Shown: positions 1 to 7,947 of the stretch, in pieces | How the letters are laid out: each line of letters begins with the position of its first letter | Position numbering within the stretch: position 1 is the first letter of the stretch | Assembly: GCF_015350975.1 (NCBI RefSeq) | Contig: NZ_JADKRX010000002.1 | Location: forward strand, 594,004 to 658,003 | Length of the DNA stretch: 64,000 nucleotides | Direction of reading: 5' to 3' | DNA from: Curtobacterium sp. VKM Ac-1395 | GTDB taxonomy: Bacteria > Actinomycetota > Actinomycetes > Actinomycetales > Microbacteriaceae | The notes under the pieces: model-generated | The model's input: only the letters and a program-made list of their open reading frames with translations | What the model was told of the DNA's origin: nothing | The model's database searches: none | Translations under genes and position numbers: made by a program

Positions 1-467
1 TGAACCGGCGGCTGCGCACCACCGGTGGAACCGTCTGGTTCACGCCGGAGCTCGTCGTCACCTACCGGCCCCGGCCGAGTCTGAAGCGTCTCATTCGACA
101 GTTCGTCGCCACGGGGCTGTGGCGTGGCGAACTCGCACGACGGTTCCCGGCGGGCAACGGCCTGCGCTACTTCGTGCCCCCGGTGATGGTCGCGGGGCTC
201 GGCCTCGGGCTCGTCGCGGGGATCGTCGGCATCGTCGGCGCGGCTCTCGGCAGCGGTGCCGCCTGGGCGCTGCTCGGCTTCGTCGTCCCGGCGGTCTACC
301 TGGTGTTCGTCGTCGTCGGGGCCCTCGCGGTGTCCCGACGTTCGGACGCGGCCACACGCGCGTGGCTGCTCGTCGTCCTGCCCTGCATCCACATCGGCTG
401 GGGGGTCGGGTTCATCGTCGGGTTCCTGACGCGGACCTCCGAGCTGACGACCCACACCGGACGGTGA
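1..467 (+). CDS. Glycosyltransferase family 2, C-terminal part (cut by window start)
   Basis: An open frame enters at base 3 and ends with TGA at 465-467, giving about 154 residues. The first part carries basic stretches and a PELVVTYRPRPSLKRL segment typical of the region after the catalytic domain of succinoglycan-type GT2 enzymes. It is followed by two or three hydrophobic helices (VMVAGLGLGLVAGIVG, LLGFVVPAVYLVFVVV, HIGWGVGFIVGFL), so this is the membrane-anchored tail. The catalytic DxD domain lies outside the window, so the family call rests on tail architecture and on the neighbouring glycopolymer genes. The next gene starts 5 bases downstream, suggesting one operon. Confidence 0.6.
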   Translation, partial: NRRLRTTGGTVWFTPELVVTYRPRPSLKRLIRQFVATGLWRGELARRFPAGNGLRYFVPPVMVAGLGLGLVAGIVGIVGAALGSGAAWALLGFVVPAVYLVFVVVGALAVSRRSDAATRAWLLVVLPCIHIGWGVGFIVGFLTRTSELTTHTGR

Positions 468-472
468 CGCAC

Positions 473-1300
473 GTGAGCGACCCCCAGCACGACCGCGGCG
501 AACGCGGCTACGCCCACCCCACCTCCATCGCCGAGCTGCGGGCGGTCGCGCAGCCGGACGAGGTCCGAGCGCGCGCCAACGCGGAGCACTGGACCGCGTC
601 GCTGTACCTCCGGGACATCTCGCCGTACCTGACGTGGGTGCTGCTGAAGACCCGTGTCAGCGCGAACCAGGTGACCGGCTTGATGATCCTGGTCGGGTGG
701 TCGGTCGCCGCGGCACTGCTGATCCCGGGGTTCTGGGGCGCCGCACTCGCGCTCGTGCTCGGGCAGCTCCAGATGCTCGTCGACTGCTCGGACGGCGAGG
801 TCGCCCGGTGGCGCGGCACCCGGTCGCCCGCAGGCGTGTTCCTCGACAAGGTCGGGCACTACACGACCGAGGGGCTCATCCCGATCGCCCTCGGTGTCCG
901 TGCGGCGACGTGGCCGATCCACGGCGCGGACTGGATGTGGACGACGATCGGGTGCGCGCTCGGCCTGGTCATCGTGCTGAACAAGGCGCTGAACGACATG
1001 GTGCACGTGGCACGCGCCAACTCCGGCCTGGAGAAGCTGGTCGACCGTCGGGACGCCTCGACGGCACCGTCCGGACGACGCCTCGCCTCGCTGCGCAAGG
1101 TCGCCCGCTTCCTGCCGTTCCACCGGCTGTACCACTCCGTCGAGCTCTCGATCCTGGCGTTCGTCTTCGCACTGATCGGGCTCGTCGTCGGCCACCCGCT
1201 GATCGACCGGGTCCTGGTGGGCGCGCTCCTGCCGCTGGCCGTCATCGCCACCGCCGGACACTTCCTGGCGATCATCTCGTCGAAGCGGGTCCGCGCGTGA
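473..1300 (+). CDS. CDP-alcohol phosphatidyltransferase family protein, variant active site
   Basis: This is an integral membrane enzyme of the family that moves a phospho-alcohol from a CDP-activated donor. The signature DxxDGxxAR...GxxxDxxx is visible as DCSDGEVARWRG (D104, D107) and GVFLDKVGH (D125). The last position, normally the catalytic-base aspartate, is His129. Several hydrophobic helices follow. The GTG at 473 gives 275 residues and sits just after the previous stop; the open frame runs further upstream but there overlaps the GT2 tail. The stop overlaps the next GTG (GTGA). With a nucleotidyltransferase at 5574-6269 in the same locus, it may use a CDP-polyol made nearby to decorate a glycan or lipid (inference). 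Confidence 0.8.
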   Translation: MSDPQHDRGERGYAHPTSIAELRAVAQPDEVRARANAEHWTASLYLRDISPYLTWVLLKTRVSANQVTGLMILVGWSVAAALLIPGFWGAALALVLGQLQMLVDCSDGEVARWRGTRSPAGVFLDKVGHYTTEGLIPIALGVRAATWPIHGADWMWTTIGCALGLVIVLNKALNDMVHVARANSGLEKLVDRRDASTAPSGRRLASLRKVARFLPFHRLYHSVELSILAFVFALIGLVVGHPLIDRVLVGALLPLAVIATAGHFLAIISSKRVRA

Positions 1301-2205
1301 CCCCGGCCACCGCCAGACGCCACGCGGTCCCGCACCGCGAGCGCCCGCGCATCGGGGTCGTCAGCCTGTCCCAGGGCACCCGGCCCGCAGACCTGCGACG
1401 CGGCCTCGACAGCGTGCTCGCGCAGCAGGGCGTCGAGCTCGACGTCGTCTGCGTCGGCAACGGCTGGGAACCGACGGGGCTGCCGGAGGGCGTCCGGTCG
1501 CTGGCCCTGCCGGAGAACGTCGGGATCCCGGCCGGCCGGAACGCCGGCGCCGAGGTCGTCGACGGCGACTACCTGTTCTTCCTCGACGACGACGCGTCCA
1601 TCCCGTCGGCGACGTTCCTGGTGGACGCCGTCGCGCTGTTCGAGCGGGACCCCTCCCTCGGGCTCGTGCAGCCGCGCGTGGTCGACCCGTCCGGCACGGC
1701 GAGCCCCCTGCGATGGGTGCCTCGTATCCGCAAGGGCGACCCCACCGAGTCGTCGCCGGTCTTCTCCGTGTGGGAGGGCGCCGTCGTGCTGCCGATGGAC
1801 GTGTACCGCGCCGTCGGGGGCTGGGGCGCGCCGTACTTCTACGCACACGAGGGCATCGAGCTCGCCTGGCGCGTCTGGGACGCCGGCCGTCGGACCTGGT
1901 ACGCCGGGGACCTCGTCGCGCACCACCCGGCGATCGACCCGGCCCGCCACAGCGAGTACGTCCGGTTGAACGCCCGGAACCGTGTCTGGCTCGCACGGCG
2001 CAACCTGCCGGCGCCGCTCCGCCCGGTGTACGTCGGGTCGTGGGCCGTGATCCAGGTCCTGCGTTGGTGGCGGCACCCCCGCCGACTGCGGGTGTGGTTC
2101 GACGGCGTCCGCGAGGGCTGGACGAGTGACTGCGGTCCGGTCCGACCCATGGGCTGGCTCACCATCGCCCGGATGACCCTGTCCGGCCGTCCACCCGTCG
2201 TCTGA
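1297..2205 (+). CDS. Glycosyltransferase family 2
   Basis: This is a 302-residue GT2 enzyme with a GT-A fold. The N-terminal IGVVSLSQGTRPADLRRGLDSVLAQ segment is the nucleotide-sugar binding strand and helix. LPENVGIPAGRNAG and the metal-binding LFFLDDDA (DxD type) follow. A C-terminal acceptor region contains HEGIELAWRVWDAG. There is no clear transmembrane segment, so it probably acts at the inner membrane face on a lipid-linked glycan. The GTG start overlaps the previous stop by 4 bases, indicating translational coupling with the CDP-alcohol phosphotransferase. Donor and acceptor sugars cannot be read from the sequence. Confidence 0.85.
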   Translation: MTPATARRHAVPHRERPRIGVVSLSQGTRPADLRRGLDSVLAQQGVELDVVCVGNGWEPTGLPEGVRSLALPENVGIPAGRNAGAEVVDGDYLFFLDDDASIPSATFLVDAVALFERDPSLGLVQPRVVDPSGTASPLRWVPRIRKGDPTESSPVFSVWEGAVVLPMDVYRAVGGWGAPYFYAHEGIELAWRVWDAGRRTWYAGDLVAHHPAIDPARHSEYVRLNARNRVWLARRNLPAPLRPVYVGSWAVIQVLRWWRHPRRLRVWFDGVREGWTSDCGPVRPMGWLTIARMTLSGRPPVV

Positions 2206-2241
2206 CCCGATCCCGACCGCACCACGAGAGAGCAGCGCAGC

Positions 2242-3474
2242 ATGTCGATCCTCCGCGACGCCCGCACTGCCGTCCGGCTCGTCCGACGGCTCCTGCGGTC
2301 CCGATCGAGCCGCCGGGCCCTGGCACGCCGGCTCCCCACGCAGGAGCGGCTGGCGCCGGGCAGCATCGAGGTCGCGGTGTACTTCGCCGACGGGCCCGTG
2401 AACATGTACCAGGTGCGGCAGTGGTACGAGCCGCTCGCCGAGCTCTCCCGCACGCACCGGGTCGCGATCGTCTCGCGGAACCCGGGGACGATGCTCACCC
2501 TGCTCGACGAAGCGCCCGTCGCCGCGGTGTATGCCCGACAGGTCGTCGACCTGGAGCGGTTCGTCGACGAGCAGGCGCCGAAGCTGGTGCTGTACGTCAA
2601 CCAGAACGCCCGCAACTTCCAGATGATGCGGTACGGGCGCATGTGGCACGTCTTCGTGAACCACGGCGAGAGCGACAAGATGTACATGACGACGAACCAG
2701 TTCAAGGCGTACGACTACGCCCTGATCGCTGGTGAGGCCGCGCGTGACCGGTTGTCCGAGGCGCTCTGGGACTACGACGTCGAGCACCGGGCGATCGCCA
2801 TCGGGCGCCCACAGGCGGACCACTTCGCGGGGAAGCCGCCGTACCCGGCTGACGACCGCACCGTCGTGCTCTACGCGCCCACCTGGGAGGGGGACCGGGA
2901 GGCCGCCGCCTACGGGTCGATCGCGAGCCACGGCACCACCATCGCCGACCGGGTGCTCGCGTCGCCCCGCCACCGGCTCGTGTACCGCCCGCACCCACGC
3001 AGCGGCGTCGTCGACCCGGCGTACCGGGCCGCGCACGAGCGCATCGTCGCCGCCATCGCAGCCGCCAACACCGCGGACCCGTCGGCGCACCACGTGCACG
3101 ACGACGGGCCCGCGCTGGGCTGGCAGCTCGCCGACGCGGACGTCGCCATCACGGACATCAGCGCGATGATCTACGACCGACTGGCGGTGGGGAAGCCCCT
3201 CATCGTCACCCGCCCGGTGGCGCCGGGTGCCGACGTCGACGAGCGCGGCTACCTGACCGCGGCGAACTGGTTGCTGGCGGAGGACGCGGACCAGGTGGTG
3301 GCCCGCGTGGACGCCGCGGCACACGACGCGAGCCAGCTCGCGGACCTGCGACGGTGGGTGGAGCGGTACTTCGGGGACACGACGCCCGGCACCGCGACGG
3401 CCCGCTTCCACGACGCCGTCGAGCGGCTCATCGCCCGCTGGCACGAGGTCGCGCGGGACCGCGGCACCGCCTGA
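2242..3474 (+). CDS. CDP-glycerol glycerophosphotransferase family protein (TagF-like)
   Basis: At 410 residues it matches the catalytic core of teichoic-acid polymerases and primases that move glycerol-phosphate or a similar phospho-polyol from CDP-glycerol onto a lipid-linked chain. Family motifs are visible: HVFVNHGESDKMY, VVLYAPTWEGDRE, the RPHPRSG box and TDISAMIYDRLAVGKPLIV near the C-terminus. The N-terminus is basic, consistent with peripheral membrane binding. The ATG lies 36 bases after the GT2 stop with a purine-rich stretch (agagagcag) upstream. It ends the plus-strand run; the exporter genes follow on the opposite strand. Confidence 0.85.
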   Translation: MSILRDARTAVRLVRRLLRSRSSRRALARRLPTQERLAPGSIEVAVYFADGPVNMYQVRQWYEPLAELSRTHRVAIVSRNPGTMLTLLDEAPVAAVYARQVVDLERFVDEQAPKLVLYVNQNARNFQMMRYGRMWHVFVNHGESDKMYMTTNQFKAYDYALIAGEAARDRLSEALWDYDVEHRAIAIGRPQADHFAGKPPYPADDRTVVLYAPTWEGDREAAAYGSIASHGTTIADRVLASPRHRLVYRPHPRSGVVDPAYRAAHERIVAAIAAANTADPSAHHVHDDGPALGWQLADADVAITDISAMIYDRLAVGKPLIVTRPVAPGADVDERGYLTAANWLLAEDADQVVARVDAAAHDASQLADLRRWVERYFGDTTPGTATARFHDAVERLIARWHEVARDRGTA

Positions 3475-3510
3475 CGCACAGCGCGCCACCACGACCGGCG
3501 TCGGTCGTCG

Positions 3511-3813
3511 TCAGGGCGCCATGCCGGGCCCGACGAGCGACATGCGCCACAGGTACTCGGAGCGGTCGGGCCGGCGCCAGCGGACGATGACCACGCCGGT
3601 CTCGTCGGGTGCGGCGCCGAACACCGCGATGCCGAGACTGCGACCGGGGTCGAGCCGACGGACGACCAGCGGCGGGCAGTACCCGGTGCCGAGGTGGGTG
3701 AGGCTGAGTCCGTCGACGGGTTCGTCGCCGATGTTGACGAGGTCGTAGCGGCGGGGTGCGGCCGTGCGGTCGACGGCGAAGGGGACAGCGTAGGCGGTTG
3801 GTGTGGTGGGCAT
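3511..3813 (-). CDS. Small protein of unknown function
   Basis: A 100-residue protein starting at ATG 3813 (MPTTPTAYAVPF), last in the minus-strand glycopolymer-export set. It has a beta-rich look: RRYDLVNIGDEPVDGLSL, PPLVVRRLDPGRSLGIAVF, ETGVVIVRWRRPDRSEYLW. There is no signal peptide or membrane segment. I do not recognise the family. It lies 125 bases after the TagH-like ATPase, across a G-rich spacer, so operon membership is uncertain. Codon use is like a real gene (strong GC3), which is the main support for it. Confidence 0.55.
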   Translation of the reverse strand: MPTTPTAYAVPFAVDRTAAPRRYDLVNIGDEPVDGLSLTHLGTGYCPPLVVRRLDPGRSLGIAVFGAAPDETGVVIVRWRRPDRSEYLWRMSLVGPGMAP

Positions 3814-3938
3814 GGTGGTGAGGGTAGGGGGAGGGTCCGACGGTGGCGGCGCGGGGACGGCCCCGGGGGCACGGGGTTGTGGAGGGGGTGCGGGGTGGGC
3901 GGGTTGTGGTGGGGAGGGGAGGCAGGACGCCGCCGCGC

Positions 3939-4709
3939 TCAGACCCCGTAGTCCGCCGAGTACCGCGCCAGCGCGTCCTCGATCGGGCCGTCCAGCTGCA
4001 GACGGCCCTTGTCCAGGTACAGCCCGCGGTCGCAGAAGCGTCGCAGGTCCTTGTCGCTGTGGGACACGAAGAACAGCGTCCGACCGCCGGCGAGCAGCTC
4101 CTCGATGCGCTTGTAGCACTTCTCGCGGAAGGCCTTGTCGCCGACCGCCAGCACCTCGTCGACGAGGATGACCGGCTCGTCCAGCCGGGAGATCACGGCG
4201 AACGCGATCCGCACCTTCATGCCGCTCGACAGGTGCTTGTACGGGGTGTCGACGAAGTCGCCGATCTCCGCGAACTCGATGATCTCGTCGAAGTCGGCAC
4301 GGATCTCCGCACGGGTCATGCCGTGCAGCCCGGCCGTCAGGTAGACGTTGTCGCGCACGGAGAGGTCGCCGACGAACCCGCCGGTGATCTCGATGAGCGG
4401 CGCGACACCCGCACCGACGTGGACCCGGCCCTCGTCCGGCAGCATCACCTGGGCGACGAGCTTCAGCAGGGTCGACTTGCCCTGACCGTTGCGTCCGACG
4501 ACCCCGATGGCCTCACCGGGGCGGACGTCGAACGAGACGTGACGCAGGGCCCAGAACTCGTCGCCGCGCTTGCGTCGCGTCCGACCGGCGAACAGGTCCT
4601 TGAAGCTGCGGCTGGCACGACGGTTGCGCTTGAACCGGATGCCGGCGTCGCGCACGGAGATGACCGGGGCGCCGGCCGTGGTCGACGGGCTGGACTGGGT
4701 GGCGGTCAT
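3939..4709 (-). CDS. Teichoic-acid-type ABC exporter, ATP-binding subunit (TagH/RfbE-like)
   Basis: A 256-residue ATPase. The Walker A is GVVGRNGQGKSTLLK, the signature is HLSSGMKVRIAFA, and the Walker B is VILVDEVLAVGD followed by FVSHSDKDL. The VDEVLAVGD wording and the N-terminal KRNRRASRSFKDLF segment are typical of the polysaccharide and teichoic-acid exporter branch. It powers export of the lipid-linked polymer through the permease encoded directly upstream; the start ATG shares one base with that gene's stop (TGATG). No long C-terminal carbohydrate-binding extension is present. Confidence 0.9.
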   Translation of the reverse strand: MTATQSSPSTTAGAPVISVRDAGIRFKRNRRASRSFKDLFAGRTRRKRGDEFWALRHVSFDVRPGEAIGVVGRNGQGKSTLLKLVAQVMLPDEGRVHVGAGVAPLIEITGGFVGDLSVRDNVYLTAGLHGMTRAEIRADFDEIIEFAEIGDFVDTPYKHLSSGMKVRIAFAVISRLDEPVILVDEVLAVGDKAFREKCYKRIEELLAGGRTLFFVSHSDKDLRRFCDRGLYLDKGRLQLDGPIEDALARYSADYGV

Positions 4710-5533
4710 CAGAGCTCCTTGAGGACGCGGTGCTCGCTGCGCCGGAAGACGACGAGGCCGACGACGACCACGACCGCCGTGATGACGACCGAGACGAGGA
4801 CCTCGAACCAGTCGAGCTGACTCGGGAAGAAGGCCGATCGGTAGATCCCGAAGATGCCGGTCAGCGGGTTGACCGCCGCGAGGTCGTGCAGGGAGTCGGG
4901 GAGCGCCTGGGTGCTGTAGATGATCGGGGAGGCGTAGAACGCGAACCGGAGCACCAGCTTCACGGCACGCTCGAGGTCGCGGAAGAAGACGACCAGGGGA
5001 GCCACGATGAGCCCGAGCCCGTAGACGAGCGCGCACTGGAGCACGATCGCCAGCGGGTAGAGCACGACCTGCCAGTGCACGTGGGCACCGGTCCCGATGA
5101 CGAAGACCGCGAGCACCGGGATGCTCAGGAGGAACTCGATCCCCTTCGACGCGACGATCCTGGCGACCCAGATGCTCCGCGGGATCGTCGTCGAGCGGAT
5201 GAGCTTCGACTCCTTGATGAACGCGCGCGTGGAGTCGGAGACACTGCCCGTGAACCACATCCACGGCAGCAGGGCCGCCAGGAGGAACACGATGTACGGC
5301 TCTTCGCCCACCGAGCCACGGTGGAACACCTGGGTGAAGACGAACCAGTAGATCCCCGACATCACCAGCGGGTCGAGGATCGACCAGACGTAGCCGAGCG
5401 CCGACGTCGAGTAGCGGACGCGCAGGTCGCGCTTGGTCAGCAACCAGAGCGCATGACGATAACGCCGACCTGCACCGCGTGACGCCGGCGGTGCGGCGGT
5501 CACCGGTGCGGTCGGCGCACTCGCTGTCGTCAT
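4709..5533 (-). CDS. Teichoic-acid-type ABC exporter, permease (TagG/ABC-2)
   Basis: A 274-residue ABC-2 permease with about six transmembrane helices. The family segment after the first helix reads WLLTKRDLRVRYSTSALGYVWSI, and the helices include LVMSGIYWFVFTQVF, VLYPLAIVLQCALVYGLGLIVAP and SVVITAVVVVVGLVVF. ASPIIYSTQALP matches the conserved loop of O-antigen and teichoic-acid permeases. The ATG at 5533 has a good ribosome site (GGAAGG, 5 bases upstream). It is 40 bases after the nucleotidyltransferase and overlaps the ATPase start by one base, so the three genes form an operon. Confidence 0.9.
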   Translation of the reverse strand: MTTASAPTAPVTAAPPASRGAGRRYRHALWLLTKRDLRVRYSTSALGYVWSILDPLVMSGIYWFVFTQVFHRGSVGEEPYIVFLLAALLPWMWFTGSVSDSTRAFIKESKLIRSTTIPRSIWVARIVASKGIEFLLSIPVLAVFVIGTGAHVHWQVVLYPLAIVLQCALVYGLGLIVAPLVVFFRDLERAVKLVLRFAFYASPIIYSTQALPDSLHDLAAVNPLTGIFGIYRSAFFPSQLDWFEVLVSVVITAVVVVVGLVVFRRSEHRVLKEL

Positions 5534-5573
5534 GGGGTCCTTCCGGCCGGGATCACCGAGAGGAGACCGATGC

Positions 5574-6269
5574 TCAGGCGAACAGCTCGTTCGCGCGCTC
5601 GAGGTCCTCGGCGAAGTCGATCTCGACCGCGTACAGGTCGGAGATGTCGATCGGCGTCCAGCGTAGACCGTCCTCGGCGATGGCTGCCTCGATGCCGCCC
5701 TCGAAGTACTCCTGGTCGTCGACCCGGCCGAGGTGGTGGATCAGGGCCTGCTTGTCCGCCGCGGCGACGTAGTTGATGCCGACGGCTTCACCGAGGCCAC
5801 CGACGACCTGCTTCGAGAGCTTCTGGATGAAGCCCTCGGCGTCGACGGTGTACTTGACCTCTTCGTCGGAGACCTTCTCGGTGTTCACGCTGACGAAGGA
5901 CCGCTTCTGGTCCATCATGTCGGCGGCGCGGACCAGGGCGCGCGGGTCGAAGACCACGTCGCCGTTCATCCAGAGGACGCCGTCCTTGCCCGTGGCCTTG
6001 AGGGCACGGAGCAGGCTCTTCGAGGTGTTGGTGGAGTCGTAGGACTCGTTGTGCACGAAGGAGGCCTCCGGGAAGGCCTCGATGATGTACTCGGACTTGT
6101 AGCCGACGACGACGGTCACCTTGGCGCTCGAGCCGAACGCTGCGCGGATGTTGTCGAACTGCTGCTGCATGATGGTGCGGCCGTCGCGGAGCTCGGTGAG
6201 CGGCTTCGGCAGGCTGCGCCCGAGGCGGCTGCCCATCCCCGCTGCGAGGATGACGATCTGCGTGGTCAT
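5574..6269 (-). CDS. Sugar/polyol-phosphate nucleotidyltransferase (NTP_transferase, LicC/IPCT-like)
   Basis: A 231-residue single-domain nucleotidyltransferase. The N-terminal signature VILAAGMGSRLGRSLPKPLTEL has the GxG...K pattern that binds the NTP. WMNGDVVFD supplies a metal aspartate and YAVEIDFAEDLERA the second. Single-domain enzymes of this sort activate phosphocholine, inositol-1-phosphate or related polyol phosphates with CTP. Substrate is not readable, but a CDP-alcohol phosphotransferase at 473-1300 in the same locus makes a CDP-polyol product plausible. The start ATG at 6269 follows AAGGGA. It heads the minus-strand export operon. Confidence 0.75.
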   Translation of the reverse strand: MTTQIVILAAGMGSRLGRSLPKPLTELRDGRTIMQQQFDNIRAAFGSSAKVTVVVGYKSEYIIEAFPEASFVHNESYDSTNTSKSLLRALKATGKDGVLWMNGDVVFDPRALVRAADMMDQKRSFVSVNTEKVSDEEVKYTVDAEGFIQKLSKQVVGGLGEAVGINYVAAADKQALIHHLGRVDDQEYFEGGIEAAIAEDGLRWTPIDISDLYAVEIDFAEDLERANELFA

Positions 6270-6543
6270 GGTGGTCCCTTCCGGTGTCCGCCCGCGCGCC
6301 CTGGGGCACGGGCGGGCCTCGTCGAGTCTGCTCCGGATGCATCCGAATTGTCCGTGAGCCGCGCCGGACGGTGCGTCAGGCGGCTGTGCGGTGGTGGAGC
6401 CGGGCAGGTTTCCAAGTGGTGAACACTCCGTCGTGCCCCGGTGAATCATACGGAAAGTCCTGCCCAGAGCGCCCTTCCGTGACGGATCGTGGTCAATTCG
6501 TGACCCTGGGAAGTCCGCTTCGTCGATGGCCCTCCGGCGTTGG

Positions 6544-6549
6544 TACGGT
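6544..6549 (+). promoter_or_regulatory. -10 box (TACGGT) deciding a leaderless GTG start
   Basis: TACGGT fits the actinobacterial TANNNT -10 and ends 6 bases before the in-frame GTG at 6556. No ribosome site is seen before that GTG, the ATG at 6526 or the ATG at 6610. This supports 6556 as a leaderless start of the ABC ATPase. Confidence 0.5.
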
Positions 6550-6555
6550 TGGCGC

Positions 6556-7947
6556 GTGGTGGCTGCTGGGGACGACGAGGACGTGTACACGACGTCGGAT
6601 GCTGCCTGGATGACGGAGACGACCGAGATCGACGACGCGGCCGACGCCGCGGAGGCGGCCGCGGATCGTGAGGCCGTCGGGGGCATGACGGACGACATGG
6701 TCGGGGGCGACCCGGCCGCGCACGACACGGGTGAGATCGACACGGGGGAGAACGATGCGGACGACCGCTCTGGACAGGACGGCATGACCGACGACGACGC
6801 CCCGACGGACGTCCGCGAACCGGCAGTCCTGCCGGCCGTGGTCGCCCCGAGCACGAACGTCGCCCCGAGCACGAAGGGGAAGCCGCGGGCCAAGCGTCCC
6901 GTGCGCGCGACGCGGCCGCAGGGCGCGGCAGCCGCGACCAGGCCGGAGCCGGCCACGGACGCGGCGCAGGCCGACGACGGCAGCCGTGGCGAGCCTCCCG
7001 TCCGGGACGGAGCGACCGGTCCCGACGATGCGACGCGCGATGCCGGGAGGCCCGGTGACGGTCCACGGGACGAGCACGGGACCGGCGCGGCGTCGCGACC
7101 GACCAAGAAGGCGACCGGGGCGACCGCGAAGAAGCGGGCCCCGAAGCAGACGTCCACCCAGCGTCCGGGCACGTCCGCCCCGCAGCAGCCCGTCGTGCTC
7201 CGCGCGGACGGCCTGGTGAAGCGGTACGGCCAGACCCTCGCCGTCGACGCCGTGGACCTCGAGATCCGCCGTGGCTCGCTCTTCGGCGTCGTCGGCCCGA
7301 ACGGCGCCGGCAAGACCACGACGCTCTCGATGCTCACCGGCCTGCTGCGTCCCGACGCCGGCACCGCGACCGTGCTCGACCACGACGTGTGGGCCGACCC
7401 CGCCGCCGCGAAGCGCAGCATGGGCGTGCTGCCCGACCGGCTGCGGCTGTTCGACCGGCTCACCGGGGCGCAGCTGCTGTACTACTCGGCGACCCTCCGC
7501 GGGCTGGACGGCCGGACCGCCCGTGCCCGGAGCGCGGACCTCGCCGAGGCCTTCGGGCTCGGGGACGCGCTCGGACGCCAGGTCGCGGACTACTCCGTCG
7601 GCATGGCGAAGAAGATCGCCCTCGCCGCCACCCTGATCCACTCGCCGCGCGTGCTCGTGCTCGACGAACCGTTCGAGTCCGTCGACCCGGTCAGCTCGGC
7701 CACCATCGTCGAGGTCCTCCGCCGGTACACGCGGGGCGGCGGGACCGTCGTCCTGTCGAGTCACTCGATGGAGCTCGTCCAGCGCACGTGCGACTCCGTG
7801 GCGATCATCGTCGGCGGCAAGGTGCTCGCGTCGGGGACCATGCCGGCGGTCCGCGGGCGGAAGAGCCTCGAGGACAAGTTCGTCGAACTCGCCGGCGGAC
7901 GCGTCGTCGCAGAGAGCATGGAATGGTTGCACAGCTTCTCCGGCTGA
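6556..7947 (+). CDS. ABC transporter ATP-binding protein with long disordered N-terminus
   Basis: The last 250 residues are a standard ABC-2 exporter ATPase: Walker A VVGPNGAGKTTTLSM, signature DYSVGMAKKIALA, Walker B VLVLDEPFESVDP, then LSSHSMELVQ. About 210 residues before it are low-complexity: first acidic (Asp, Glu, Ala), then rich in Lys, Arg, Ala and Pro, with no predicted fold. The start is ambiguous among ATG 6526, GTG 6556 and ATG 6610; I chose 6556 because a -10 box ends 6 bases upstream. The end overlaps the permease start by 25 bases, so they are coupled. Substrate unknown. Confidence 0.8.
   Translation: MVAAGDDEDVYTTSDAAWMTETTEIDDAADAAEAAADREAVGGMTDDMVGGDPAAHDTGEIDTGENDADDRSGQDGMTDDDAPTDVREPAVLPAVVAPSTNVAPSTKGKPRAKRPVRATRPQGAAAATRPEPATDAAQADDGSRGEPPVRDGATGPDDATRDAGRPGDGPRDEHGTGAASRPTKKATGATAKKRAPKQTSTQRPGTSAPQQPVVLRADGLVKRYGQTLAVDAVDLEIRRGSLFGVVGPNGAGKTTTLSMLTGLLRPDAGTATVLDHDVWADPAAAKRSMGVLPDRLRLFDRLTGAQLLYYSATLRGLDGRTARARSADLAEAFGLGDALGRQVADYSVGMAKKIALAATLIHSPRVLVLDEPFESVDPVSSATIVEVLRRYTRGGGTVVLSSHSMELVQRTCDSVAIIVGGKVLASGTMPAVRGRKSLEDKFVELAGGRVVAESMEWLHSFSG

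Noticed and set aside
3814-3938. Small gene in the G-rich spacer after the TagH-like gene
   Set aside because: Frames here are low-complexity (Gly, Val, Arg) from G-runs, with no ribosome site.
6270-6555. Upstream extension of the nucleotidyltransferase frame towards 7463
   Set aside because: The extension is antisense to the ABC ATPase and has no family similarity. The family start VILAAGMGSR is near ATG 6269. I see no other gene in this divergent spacer, only a GC-rich hairpin near 6289-6325.
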